Shown: positions 11,292 through 21,944 of the stretch, piece by piece
How the letters are laid out: each line of letters opens with the position of its first letter
Numbering within the stretch: the stretch's first letter is position 1
DNA from: Piper betle
Lineage: Eukaryota; Streptophyta; Magnoliopsida; Piperales; Piperaceae
Assembly: GCA_033002965.1 (NCBI GenBank)
Contig: JAURVB010006561.1
Location: 45,186-109,185 of the forward strand
Direction: 5' to 3'
DNA: 64,000 nt
The notes under the pieces: model-generated
What the model was told of the DNA's origin: nothing
Seen by the model: the letters and a program-made list of their open reading frames with translations, nothing else
Database searches by the model: none
Program-made: the position numbers and the translations under genes

Positions 11292-12933
11292 TTATTATAA
11301 AATCCAAAAATTTAATTTATGATATTTTCTTTTGTATATAATATAAAAATATAATAATTTTATATAAGGAAAGATTGCAAGTCGATTACTATATTATAAA
11401 AAAAATTAACCCGTAACGAGATTCTAAAAAGACACTTCTTTCTTATAAAGGTGAACAAGATAAGTGATCATAGAAAAAAATATGGCGATGCATATTTAGC
11501 TGCTGTCACTACAGTTATACTCAGTTTTATATATCACAACAGTAGCAAAATTAAAATGCAAACATTATATATACATCTAGGCTTATCACGAGAATATTAG
11601 AGAACTTCTAACATAGTTTTTGCAACTTATATATTAAGAGCCCTATATATGTGAGATACATTGCATATAATTTATATGAGCTAAACTTTTTATTTTGAGC
11701 AATTTATTGGGGTTCTATAATTCAAAAATTACAAAGATAAATAAAATAATAAATAATAACGATAATTATAAAATTTTAACCCAATTTAATGTTTTTAACC
11801 TTTTCATTTTAATTATCAAAATAATTGTTATAAAAATTAATTTTAAAATATTTATTAACTTGCACATTTTAAAAAAATTTAAAAATATGTAATAATGATA
11901 TAAAAAATAAAAAATTTCAACCTCTTTCTTATGCACTTTACTATATATATAATATTATTTTTTGAAATTTATTAAAAAACTTGTAAATTAAATATATAAC
12001 TTATATAAGTTATACGAGGCATAACTCGTGTAAAAATTTACATATATTAAACATAGGGCTTTATAAATGATAAACGAATGGAATGACTAATCTTTTTGGG
12101 CCTCTAATCTTTTTGAGATCACTATGTTTGCCAAATTGAATGCCATTGGCCAAGTCCCTCAACATTCCAAATTGTCTCATGCATGCCCGCTTAAAATATC
12201 ATAAAAATTTCCATATTTTAACGTCTATGAAGTATGACTTGCGACAGTGGAAGGAAACCGGCCTTACTTGTCGACAGCTAGCAAATAGCAGTTAATCAAC
12301 TTTCGAGGAGACTAAATCAACTTTATCTTCTCAAGTTAAAATGACTCGACCTGTTTGCAGAAACATTCAACTCGTTTGATCTTCTTTCTTCAATCAAAGG
12401 ACAAGTCTATCTTTCACGTGTTTCAGTTAATCAGTTCTGTTGAATTAACTTGGTTGATAGCTGGCTGCAAGACAAGAAGGGGCCGACCCAAAAAGTCTTT
12501 GGGCACAAACATGGTAAAGATTAGAATACTCATTCCCCCCAATTGTTGGTAAAATTTCTCTTTTCCTTTGTGAGCAAGAAACCTTAAACAAACCATGTTA
12601 GCGTCTATACACTTTTTTTAAGCAAAGTATTAACAAGTAGACGCGTTGAAAAAAAACATTAACAAAGAGACGCGGTTAATGAGCATAGAATCGTATGCGA
12701 TTTTCGATGCGTGTCCTTGTCTTCACCAAGACACGAAAACCCAGCAACAAATCTATTATGGAGCAATCCACCACCAAGTCGTCTATCTTTACCCACTGCA
12801 AGGAATAGAAAGATCTAACTTACGAGGGTAATCAACAGAAAAATTATTATGTATATATGTTTTACCATTATCAATTATAGCGTCATGAATACTATAAACA
12901 AGAGTATAGTATAAGCCTCCACACAACTAGCAA
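11292..12933. other. AT-rich intergenic DNA upstream of the glycine-rich protein gene
   Basis: Nothing recognisable as a gene. Open frames at 11695-11892, 12355-12552 and 12646-12831 lack any family resemblance and are not supported. Confidence 0.55.
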
Positions 12934-12945
12934 GTATAAATATGG
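12934..12945 (+). promoter_or_regulatory. Probable TATA box of the glycine-rich protein gene
   Basis: GTATAAATATGG lies about 90 bases before the ATG at 13035. This spacing leaves a 5' UTR of about 60-70 bases, normal for a plant gene. Confidence 0.55.
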
Positions 12946-13034
12946 TTTAATTTTATCACCTTTGGGGTACACAAGCTCACCTAATTAAGTTCTATCAAAT
13001 TCAATTGAGTGCTGCCAGCCTTTAGCAAATTAAG

Positions 13035-13434
13035 ATGAATTCCAAGGTTGTTCTTGGTCTGGCTCTTCTCATGGCTGCTCTTGTCCTGTCCTCAGAGGTT
13101 GCAGCAAGAGACCTCTCTGAAACTACTGTGGACGTTAAGTCAGGTCTTTGTTTTCCATATTCGTCTTCAACTTTTTAACATCTCTCGTACACTTATGTTG
13201 AAGCTAGCTCCATAGTTGCAATATCATGAAAATGGTCTTGAATTCGTATGTGTAGGTGAGAGCTCCTATGAGACGGAAGGTCACCATGAAGGTGGATGGG
13301 GAGGCCATTACAAGCACGATGGCCATGGAGGTGGATGGGGTGGCCATGATGGCCACCATGGAGGTGGGTGGGGTGGTGGCCATGGCGGCCATGGTGGCCA
13401 TGGCGGCCATGGCGGCCATGGTGATAACAATTAG
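13035..13434 (+). CDS. His/Gly-rich secreted protein (plant GRP family), two exons
   Basis: Exon 1 is 13035-13143 and exon 2 is 13256-13434. The intron uses donor CAG|GTCTTT and acceptor TGTGTAG|GT, splitting a Gly codon, and the joined frame gives 95 residues. The first 25 or so residues form a signal peptide (MNSKVVLGLALLMAALVLSS, then EVAARDL). This EVAARDL end is typical of the plant glycine-rich cell-wall proteins that include the nodulin-like GRPs. The rest is a repetitive GGWGGH/GGHGG domain rich in His, suited to the cell wall and possibly to metal binding (inference). The frame ends in TAG at 13432. Directly beyond it, in the same frame, 17 further codons starting CCSKADDQ run to a TGA at 13486-13488. 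They resemble the Cys-containing tail many family members carry, so the protein may be prematurely stopped. Confidence 0.8.
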
Positions 13435-13663
13435 TGCTGCAGCAAAGCTGATGACCAAGCCGCTGCTGCAACGTTGGCCAGACCATGAAATCAATAAAGG
13501 AAGGCTTGTTAATGTGATGAACTATCTGCATCTTGGATAGGGTTGATGTTGTGATCTTTCCTATTACATGATTGTCTACTACACTTATGTATGATGTATC
13601 CTTATGTTTTAAGTGTAACTAGAATGTGTGATAGCAGCAATTATTGCTGCTTCATACATGGTG

Positions 13664-13675
13664 AATAAATAAAAA
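13664..13675 (+). terminator. Probable polyadenylation signal of the glycine-rich protein gene
   Basis: AATAAATAAAAA lies about 230 bases after the stop codon and is the best near-upstream poly(A) motif in the 3' region. A second AATAAA stands earlier, near 13492. Confidence 0.4.
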
Positions 13676-14189
13676 GTGGTAAAATTGTCTTGTGTTTACT
13701 TAAGCTGTGACCTATGATTTATGTATTTACCGTCATGATAATTTGAACGCCAGTTTTTTATGAGCTGGTTCTTATTAGAATGCGAACTAGATTCTTCAAA
13801 GAAGATCAGTTCCAAATTAACCATGAACCTGCATTGCTTAGTTGAATGATAAAGCTTATATGTCCCAAACCAGGCAAGAAGAAATTAACAAACTTTGGTC
13901 CTTTCCTCCATTATTGTTTACTTCATTTCTGAGTGCATCTCAGAAGCTGGTCGCTCTTTGGCAAACAAAAAAACACAAATAGACGTAGCTAGTTCGGACG
14001 TCGTGGCGCTTGTCAAGGCCCCCCATACAGTTGGGCCCACCCATGTGGCGCGTCTCGGTCTGTAAGTGACCCGGCCCAGACCATATTAAAACGAAATTGC
14101 CATGTCCATGAGTACGACCACCAACTTGTACAAAATCTAACCACGTCATGGAGTAAAAATTAGGGAAAGAAACAACCAAGTCATCGGGA

Positions 14190-15720
14190 TGATGAAATCT
14201 TCCATCTTTTGCTACATCGTATCAGATGTAGTTATCACCATGGAATATATAGATATGAGTGTGGTGAGTGCAAAAATAACAATCATGCAAAAAGCTTATC
14301 TATAACGAAAGATATGATTTTTCTATGGAAATGGTGTGCATTGATTGTACTTCATTGCAAGTATATAACTAATTTTATACAATTCCAAATGACGGGAAAC
14401 CAAGTTCTAATCATAAGATAAAGAGATATATGCATAAAATGTAAGAAAGATCAAAACTTAACAACACAGCAACCACACAAACAAGACAACCACACATACA
14501 AGACATTGGAACAATTAAAGGACAATGCATTAATCAAAGAGACAAAATTCATCTAATTTGAGTTTAATATTTCCAACATCTTTTCTTAAACTCAAATAGG
14601 GAAATCACACATGCTTAATAATGTTTCAGCGTGAAGAAACTCTCCGGCTTTAAAGGCTTCGTAAATATATTTGCAACTTGATCTTTAGTCTTGCAATATT
14701 CCAACTTAATTTCTTCAATTCTTATCAAATCTTTAATAAAATGAAATTTTATCTCAATGTATTCACTTCCTCCTATGCATAATTGGATTCTTGGTCAAAG
14801 TAATAGCTAAACTATTATCACACAAACTTGTAGTAGGCCCATGTTAATGATATTTCATCTCCTCAAACAATCTTTGCAACCAAATGGTTTGACTTGCTCA
14901 AGATGTAGCTGTGATATATTTAGCTTCAGCAGTAGAAAGTACAATTGTTTCTTGCATATTCGAAGATCATATAAACACAGATTTTCCAAAAGTACTCTTT
15001 CTATCATCAACATATCTAAAATTGTAGTAGGCCCATGTTAATGATATTTCATCTCCTCAAACAATCTTTGCAACCAAATGGTTTGACTTGCACAAGATGT
15101 AACTGTAATATATTCAGCTTCAGTAGTAGAAAATACAATCGTTTCTTGCTTAGTCGAAGATCATATAAACACAGATTTTCCAAAAGTACTCTTTCTATCA
15201 TCAACATATCCAATCCGATCACTATCCAAGTAGCCAACCAAAGTAACATCATTAGAAAATGAATAAAAAATACCATGAGAGAATGTACCTCGAATGTGTT
15301 TTAAAATTCTTATCTCAGCTTGAAGATGATCTTGAGTAAGTGTCTCCATATATCAGCCAAGTAAACTCACTCCATACAAAATATCCAGCCTTTTTGTAAG
15401 TGTCAAATAGTAAAGACTGTCAATTAAACTTTTATTAAAATAAGTAGAATCTGCCATGTTTTTCGAATTCCTCTTCCATAACTTCAAACCTATCACAATC
15501 AAACTAGGGATTGGTTTGGAGTTAAACATTTTCAATTTCTCTAAAATATTTTGTGCATATTTTCTTTGATAAAAAAATCTCATCTTCACGTTATTTCACT
15601 TCAATACCAAGTTAATATGACATAAAACTATCTTTTGATTATTTTTAGTAAAAATTAAATCATCCACATAAAAAGAAATAAACAGCATATCATCATGAAC
15701 AATTTTTTTGGTGTACTTTT
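14190..15720 (-). mobile_element. Copia retrotransposon remnant: reverse transcriptase end, RNase H and 3' LTR
   Basis: Read on the minus strand from about 15700 downward, it shows a degraded YVDD-like RT region and then a segment giving YAQNILEKLKMFNSKP. Next come a GY-DDRKST block, the RNase H motif STTEAEYITVTSCASQTIWL and finally KDQVANIFTKPLKPESF near 14690-14640. These are the standard order and signatures of Copia pol. The 3' LTR appears to start with TGTTGGAAATATT near 14582 and runs down to about 14200. Several stops and frameshifts interrupt the frame. Gag, protease and integrase are absent. It is a dead fragment. Confidence 0.8.
14830..15217. repeat. 194-bp tandem duplication inside the Copia remnant
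   Basis: Bases 14830-15023 are repeated at 15024-15217 with a few substitutions. Both copies start GTAGTAGGCCCATGTTAATG. The unit covers the RNase H AEY motif, so the element now reads this part twice. The copies have diverged by several bases, so the duplication is not recent. Confidence 0.9.
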
Positions 15721-15892
15721 TCATATATATGGGGACTAATTTTATTCACGTATGGGAGTAAGTTTATTTATGTATTGGGAGGGGATTATCTAGGGTTTCA
15801 TTTATGATTGGAATTAATTTATAATTATAGGAGTTTGTGGGGAGATTTTCATTTAAATTATTATGTAGTAATTGATGATCTCTACAAATGGG

Positions 15893-16144
15893 TAGGGTTG
15901 CTAATTGAGCGAGCCAGCTCGTGAGCATTTAGCGTTCGGCTCGGCTTGACTCGAGTCGAAACTCGACATTTAAATGCTCGACTCGAACTCGAATCTTACG
16001 AGCCGGGCTTGAGCAAGGTCGTGTTCGACTCGACTCGACTCGGTTATAACTCGAAATCGACTCGAACTACACTCGTAGCTCGATTCGAACTCGACTCGAT
16101 AAAATAATATAATAATATAGTCTTTATATTATATTATATTATAT

Positions 16145-16191
<47 letters not shown>

Positions 16192-16563
16192 ATATAATAA
16201 CAAAGATGTAAGATAGTTGATATGGTAAGTATTCACCTTGATGACTTTAAGGTTGTGGGTTTAAACCACATTGGCCTTATTTTTTTAAAGTGAAGTACTT
16301 TTGACTTTCAATCGAGTTGGTTTCGAGCTCACGAACGAGCTCATAAAAATTAAACAGTTTAAGTATATTCGAGTTCGAGTCGAGCTCGAACACATAAAAG
16401 ATATTCGAGTCGAACTGGAGCATGTATGTCTAAAACTCGTTCGATCTCGAGTCGAGTTCGAACGAGTTTCAAACTATTCGAGCCGAACTCGATACTTTCG
16501 AACTATTCGAGCCGAGCTCGAACACATATCGAGCTCGGCTCGCTCACTCAATTAGCACCCCTA
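15893..16563. mobile_element. hAT-type non-autonomous element (TAGGG...CCCTA family) with 8-bp TSD
   Basis: The element starts TAGGGTTGCTAATTGAGCGA and ends TCAATTAGCACCCCTA, forming terminal inverted repeats of about 20 bp. It is flanked by the perfect 8-bp duplication CAAATGGG at 15885-15892 and 16564-16571. An 8-bp duplication with TAGGG ends fits the hAT superfamily. The arms are rich in GAGCTCG/GACTCGA words in inverted arrangement, and the middle holds an AT microsatellite (16131-16188). It has no coding capacity. Relatives lie at 18425-18710, 26290-26637 and 40756-43634. Confidence 0.85.
16131..16188. repeat. (ATATT)n and (AT)n microsatellite
   Basis: Short ATATT units followed by a long AT run in the middle of the hAT MITE. 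Confidence 0.9.
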
Positions 16564-16779
16564 CAAATGGGTTATTGGCCCCCAACAATAAGCGATTAAT
16601 TTTTACCCGAAAATTATCCTTTCTCAAGTCATCGCCTCTAGGAATGTTTGTCCACACCTTGCAAGGGAAGCTGATTCCTTATCCAAAGGGTCTTTCTCTA
16701 CCATCTCTCTTCTCTCTCTCTCTCGCTCTGCTCTTCGTAAGCTACACTCCCAGTTCATGACATACCGATAAAAAGTAGC

Positions 16780-17506
16780 TTGTGCATGCCCGCCATCTTC
16801 TCCGGCGAACCTCCTATATCCTTTTCCGGCGAGAATGAACGATGGCGTACCCCATCCCATTTACTCATTCTTGTTTTCCTGGCCTCCATATTTTCAGTCG
16901 TCGCCGTCCTCATCCTCCTCGTCGCCTTCGTTTACCTGCTCCGGCGACGGTCAGCTCGCTCCTTCTTGCTCCCTAAATTCTCCGGCCAGACCCACCAAAG
17001 CCCGTCCAAGTTACGCCTCTTCTTCCTCCGGCTAAAGGAAGCCTCCTCCCAAGTGGAGCCGGCTGGGGCAGAAGAGGTGAATCTCCGGAGTACTGCGACG
17101 TGGGTCCGTCGCCGGCTGCGGTCGATGGGGCGGACGAAGGGAGAGAGTTCGAGCAGATATACAGCCATGCCCGGCTGCTGTATACAATAAAAGAGGAGTC
17201 GGAAAGCGAGAATGGGCACGAGTCGTTCCGGTTGGTCGGAGTATCGCCGTCGCCGTGGGCGGTGGGGGGCTGGTGGCAGTGACGGCGCCGGCGACGGCCG
17301 AGGAGGGTGAAGATGGGGACGGCCGCTTCTTCACGCCGTGCTCTTCGCCGCCGTTCTACACGCCGTCGTCGTCTCCGCTTCGTGCGTTCAATGTTGTCTC
17401 GGATACGGCCGGCGCGCAGGAAGACGAGGCGTTGCCGGCGGCGTGCCTTTTCCGGCATTCGGGTAAACGTGGGGCCACTTGGGGGCCCAGTAAATTGAGC
17501 TATTAA
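16780..17506 (+). pseudogene. Small single-pass membrane protein gene with two frame breaks
   Basis: Three successive frames appear to be pieces of one protein. Frame 1 from 16780 carries a strong transmembrane segment (HLLILVFLASIFSVVAVLIL and on to about residue 53) followed by RRR. Frame 2 (about 17060-17240) has EFEQIYSHARLLYTIKEESE. Frame 3 (about 17255-17506) has DGRFFTPCSSPPFYTPSSSP, then ends at a stop. A membrane anchor followed by LYTIKEE and FxTPxxSPPFxTP blocks is, as I recall, the pattern of a plant family of small unknown-function proteins. Each frame change equals one missing base, and G runs (GGGG near 17057, GGGGGG near 17263) lie at both junctions. So it is either a recent pseudogene or a gene with consensus errors. 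A CT-rich tract (16707-16728) precedes the start, as in many plant promoters. Confidence 0.5.
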
Positions 17507-18117
17507 AACGGTCAAATTGAATGCGTTTGTAGCCGTTTGATGCATCTTACTTGCGTGTGTATCATGATATATGTCACACATCCCCTTCCATTCCTGAAGT
17601 GGAATTGTTTTTAGAAAAAAGATTAAATGTGAACAAATATGTCATCCATCCATGTAAACAAAGAATTTATATTGGAAATTACATTTATTATTCGTTAATG
17701 ATCCTATGTATTATTTCTGTCTGGGAAGATTAAAAAAATCACGTATTTTTGTCCAATTCTAGAGATTAAACTACAATGTTTTAAACTACAATGTTGTTCC
17801 TAGCTGAAGAGCTTTATTTGAAAAAAAATAAAGGTCTTTCAATTAAAGAAAACCAGGTGCAAAAGATGACTCACGAGTCAAGTACCTAACATAAGTACAG
17901 CAAGGGTCACAGATTCCTTACGAAAGGTCTTTAGGGCTTGTTGCTCTTACTGGAGATGTCACTCGAAAATGGAGAAATGGTGGGAATCACCCGAATATCT
18001 CGCTTTTATATCATTACTATATTTATAATTCTCTTTTTTTTCTCTTTTATTAAAGTAGAGGAAATTATTAAATAATAAAAGTTATATTCAACAAAAAAAT
18101 CATGTTAAATAATACGG
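17507..18117. other. Intergenic, nothing recognisable
   Basis: AT-rich sequence without coding, RNA or repeat signatures that I can support. Confidence 0.5.
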
Positions 18118-18159
18118 TAAAATCTTCAATCCGATGCTCTCCCAACTGAGCTATGATGC
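18118..18159 (-). pseudogene. 5' half of a tRNA-Phe(GAA)-like sequence
   Basis: On the minus strand from 18159 the sequence starts GCATCA and continues TAGCTCAGTTGGGAGAGC. This is a perfect A-box/D-arm of the plant nuclear tRNA-Phe type. TTGAAGA follows, as an anticodon loop with anticodon GAA at 18125-18127. The 3' anticodon stem no longer pairs and no variable loop, T-arm or B box follows. It is a truncated pseudogene or the head of a decayed tRNA-derived SINE. Confidence 0.6.
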
Positions 18160-18424
18160 TATTTTGTTATTTTATTGTATATAAATAAATATAACTAGTT
18201 ATAATTAAACTTATATATATATATATAAATTATCTTAGTTGGGTATTTCTATCTCAAATTTTAATTTGAGTTGTTTGATTATAAGGACGACCTCGATTTG
18301 ATAAAAAAACAAAAAATAAAAAATAAAACACCCCACTACTAGTGCATAATTAATAATATTATTTATTTATGATTTTAAATGTATTTTGAGTAGGTAATTG
18401 ATATTATGTATATTATTATACTAT

Positions 18425-18710
18425 ATTATCGAGTTGAGTTCGAATTGAGCTACGAGTCAATTTTGAGTCAAATTTAAGTTATAACCGAGTTAAGTCTAGT
18501 CGAATACTGTCTTACTCAAACTCGACTTATAAGATTCAAATTTAAGTTTAAGCTAGATTATTTAAATATCGAGTTTTAAATCAAATTTAAGTTTAAATTA
18601 TAACCAAATTGAATCTAATGAATACAGCCTTACTCAAACTTAACTTGTAAGATTTAAATTTAAGTTTGAACTGAAATATTTAAATAATAAATTTTAAATT
18701 AAATTTAATT
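18425..18710. mobile_element. Decayed arm of the GAGCTCG/GACTCGA hAT family
   Basis: Words such as CGAGTTGAGTTCGAATTGAG, ACTCAAACTCGAC and TTATAACCGAGTT match the arms of 15893-16563 and 40756 onward. Divergence is high and neither terminus is present. Confidence 0.45.
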
Positions 18711-18826
18711 GCCTTAGTCAATTAATAACCCTAATTATCGAGGTGAACGTGCATGCATTGATAAGGGAATATGTCATTTTTCACAATATGATATAAGATA
18801 ACAATAATTCTGTTTTCCACTCTACC

Positions 18827-18974
18827 ATGTTCGACCTCAGTGGGCCCGAAATGGAAGAAACCACTCCCCCTCTCTTCCCAGCCTTCGGAAAGAGCGACGC
18901 CGCTCTCTCCACGGCTGGATTGCCACTTCTAGCCTTTGCAAAGTCGGCCGCACGTCAACCCTCTCCCCGGCCAG
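18827..18974 (+). other. Candidate first exon of unknown gene
   Basis: An ATG in fair context (ACCATG) opens a frame (MFDLSGPEMEETTPPLFPAF and on) in a locally GC-rich stretch. The frame reaches a good splice donor, CAG|GTAACC, at 18974/18975. No homologous family is recognised and no convincing second exon was found. A short piece before GTAAGTA at 19501 is the only candidate. It could equally be a transcribed leader or chance. Confidence 0.25.
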
Positions 18975-19967
18975 GTAACCCATCGTTCTCTTCTTCCTTC
19001 TCCCCAGCTCCAAACACTCCCGCCAATCGCCTCCCTTCTTCTTTTTCACAAAATTTCTGTCCTTCTGTAGCATCTTCTTCGTCCCTCTTTTCCGTTTTCT
19101 TACCTTTGTTACTCACTCTCCATTTTTCTTGTCCGTGTTAAGAAACAATTCGAAATATCTCGTCTTTTTTTAAACAGAATAATGATTCGAGGCAATTCTT
19201 TTTCACTGTTTCAAAAACCCAACGACTGATGTATAGATATGTAAAATACAAGAATTCCAATCCTAATAGGAAAGGGAGTTACTCTTGCTGTAAAAATAAA
19301 AAAACCGGTTCTTTTTCGCTTTCGTTGATGGCGATGATACATGAGTTTGATTGGTTTTGATGGAGCTAATCAAATGCTACTGTACCATTTTTATTGACGA
19401 TCCTTTTAATTTTGCCAATGCTCGCTATTGTTATTTGTGTGTGATGGATTTGGGTTGTTTATGTAGGACTAATGCTCTTGCTAATGACTGTTTGTTAATG
19501 GTAAGTATATCTGCACCTTATTTATGCTTTCTACCAAAATTGCTACTCAAGACGGCAGGATGAGGAGGAAACAAAGACGTGAAATACATTATTTCTTAAA
19601 TAAATCTGCTCGCTAGAAAAGATTTCAAATGGGGTGGTTAATCAACTATATTTGATTCATACATGTCAAGCATGTTAACAACCAACAATGATAGGCGGGT
19701 GTAGTTAAATGCCAATCTGTTGGAGTGTGACAATCCTGCTAATCCCATTTCTATCTCAGATTCTCATCCATATGATTTTCAGGTCAAGCATCGTTTCACA
19801 TTAATGATATTTGTCATGACTTAATGGTTTGAGCAACCTTTTTAAAATAGAAGTTGGTGTACCATACAAGTTAGAATATATAAGAAATGCATATAATATG
19901 AAGTATAGTACACAGATGTAACTTAGGCAGCGAATGGAAAGCTGACTTGATCTGCTTCACTCTGCAG

Positions 19968-20860
19968 CATGGTTGCATAAATCGGAATCGGAATCGGAAT
20001 CGGTTTTCCAGTGAATCGGAATCGGAATCGGAATCGGTCTGAATCGGCCAGGAATCGGTTCAGTTGAATCGGTCCAAATTAATTTAATCAGTTATATATA
20101 ATAATTTGACAATTTATAATATAAATATATTAAAATTAAGTATTGATGTTATTTTGATATTATTCTGTGTATTATAGTTTTTGATATTTTTAAATATTTT
20201 TTAAGATTTTTTTAAATTATTTCGAATTAATTATTATTTTTGACTCGAGTTAGACTCGAGTCAACTTTTAATTACAAGAATGCCACCGTGCGATTTTTAC
20301 CCCCCGCCGCCACCGGCGGCCCGGTCGGCGGCGAGTCTCGCGGCGGCGATGTCGGCAGCCCGGCCGGACGAACCGTCGGCGGCCCGGAGCCGGCGGCGGA
20401 GTCGGCGGCGATTCGTGCGTGCCCGATTCGGTCCGGCCACGGGTGGGCGGCGACGTTGCGAGGTCGGCGGCGAGGTCGGCAGCCCGGTCGGCGGCGAGCG
20501 CGGAGTCGGGGCCGCACGGCGGAGGCGGAAACCGGGCGGCGGCGGGCGGACGAGCGGCGGCGGTGTCGGGGGAGCGGGTTTGATTTTAGGTTTTTAAAAT
20601 CCAAATTACCATTTTACCCATGCTTAAATAATTTAATAAAAATCATACCTAGGGTATTTTGGTAATTTCTTAAAAAAACCGATTCCGATTTAAATCGGCC
20701 GATTCCGATTCCGATTTAAATCGGTCGGAATCGGCCGAACTCGGCCGATTCCGGGGCCGATTCGGGGCCGCCCGATTCGGCCCGAAATCGGATCGGCGCG
20801 ACGCCGATCCGATTTAAATCGGCCGATTCCGCACGGAATCGGCCGATTTCTGCAACCAGG
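19968..20860. mobile_element. hAT non-autonomous element (CATGGTTGCA...TGCAACCAGG), 893 bp, 8-bp TSD
   Basis: Terminal inverted repeats CATGGTTGCATAAATCGG and CCGATTTCTGCAACCAGG are flanked by the perfect 8-bp duplication CTCTGCAG (19960-19967 and 20861-20868). Subterminal arrays of GGAATCGGAATCGG on the left and the reverse complement on the right are prominent. The interior includes a GC-rich block (about 20280-20580) and the sequence TTTTAGGTTTTTAAAAT...TTTTACCCATGC. Its left end and that right-hand interior both match the large hAT element at 54081-58640, so this is an internally deleted derivative of it. The 141- and 110-codon frames in the GC block are not genes. Confidence 0.85.
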
Positions 20861-20986
20861 CTCTGCAGAGGAAGAATCAAAAAAATCACCAAACTGCATT
20901 TGGAATAAAAACGAATGGAATTGTAAAGGATTAATCCGGTCAGTCCTTCCAAAACACATATACCGACCCATGAGCACGCACAAGGT

Positions 20987-21033
20987 GGTCTTCAAACGTC
21001 GCATTTGGTGCATAAATGCGACGTTTGAAGACC
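20987..21033. repeat. Perfect 20-bp stem hairpin with 7-nt loop
   Basis: Left arm GGTCTTCAAACGTCGCATTT (20987-21006) and right arm AAATGCGACGTTTGAAGACC (21014-21033) pair perfectly around GGTGCAT. No flanking element or T tract is seen. Confidence 0.85.
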
Positions 21034-21485
21034 TGTCAAAATATAAAAAATGCTAAATGCGAAAGCAGTTTAGATCAGCACTGTTATAAGTATTCACAAA
21101 AAAGCAAAAATCATGAGTTTGCCCTTCTAACTTGCCAATGTAAAGCCACAATCTTGGGAAGAAAAAGTTAAGATATTCAAAAAAATCCTTTCCCCTGCAA
21201 GCTTAGGCTCTTTTAGGGAAGGCTATAATTGAATACTATTGTGCCATAGAAATTGGAATTCTGGTCGTATAAGGGCTTAATCTTCCATCAATTTTCAACA
21301 TGTATACTCGTAAACAGTTTATTTCCATGGAGGGTATTCTAATCTTATGGTTCAAGGCCCTTGGTCTAAACGATAAACAATATTGGGATAATAGAATAGC
21401 ATAAAAAAATTAGAAAAATTATACTACAACAGATTAAACAAGAGAAAAAATGAATGATGAAGCCAATGAAAGGTGGAGCACTCAC

Positions 21486-21599
21486 AAGTTAAGAAGGTGT
21501 TGAATTATGCCATCAGAGAGGCGCTCAGATGAAGTATGAGCATCAAAAGACTGTTTAGCTTCCTGCTTGCTTGTGTCATCACCACGCCCATCAGCAAAG
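21486..21599 (-). other. Candidate internal exon, unknown gene
   Basis: On the minus strand a 114-base open segment lies between acceptor TTTTTGGTTAG and donor GTGAGTG, both good plant splice sites. Starting from its second base it reads FADGRGDDTSKQEAKQSFDA followed by HTSSERLSDGIIQHLLNL, which looks like real protein sequence rather than noise. No family is recognised and partner exons were not found. The TRIM-like element starting at 21643 would lie in the intron just upstream. Confidence 0.35.
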
Positions 21600-21785
21600 C
21601 TAACCAAAAATAAATAAAAAGTATAAAATCCCATTAGCATTATGTTGGGTTTATCCCACATTGGTTGTAGAAGGTTTTGGTGACTTATATATACGCTAAC
21701 GGGAAAACCTTATTTATTGAGCTAGTTTTTAGATTAAAAGAGACCCGAAGCCTGTGACACCCCAGGGCCCTAAAGGGCATCTTAG

Positions 21786-21797
21786 TGGTATGAGAGC
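21786..21797 (+). other. Primer-binding site, first copy
   Basis: TGGTATGAGAGC differs from the initiator tRNA-Met primer site TGGTATCAGAGC at one base and directly follows the 5' LTR. Confidence 0.65.
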
Positions 21798-21944
21798 CCG
21801 AGTTTTGCCTACACCAATTGTAGTTGTCTCTTTCTTGGGTAGTTTTGCCAACACCAATTGTAGTTGTCTCTTTCCTGGGTCTCTTTTTGTAATTGTCTCT
21901 TTCCTCTTTCCTCTCTTTTTGTAGTTATTACTTTCCTGGGTTTC

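Noticed and set aside
12355..12552. 65-codon frame with RRGRPKKS
   Set aside because: The short basic motif alone is not evidence of an AT-hook or LINE protein, and nothing else supports it.
13193..13531. His-rich minus-strand and alternative plus-strand frames
   Set aside because: They are antisense or out-of-frame readings of the GGH repeats. The two-exon plus-strand model explains the locus.
16973..17581. 202-codon open frame on the minus strand
   Set aside because: It is an Arg/Pro-rich shadow of the GC-rich plus-strand membrane protein gene, with no domain.
20240..20665. 141-codon frame in GC-rich DNA
   Set aside because: It lies inside a hAT derivative with clear ends and TSD. Composition alone makes the frame.
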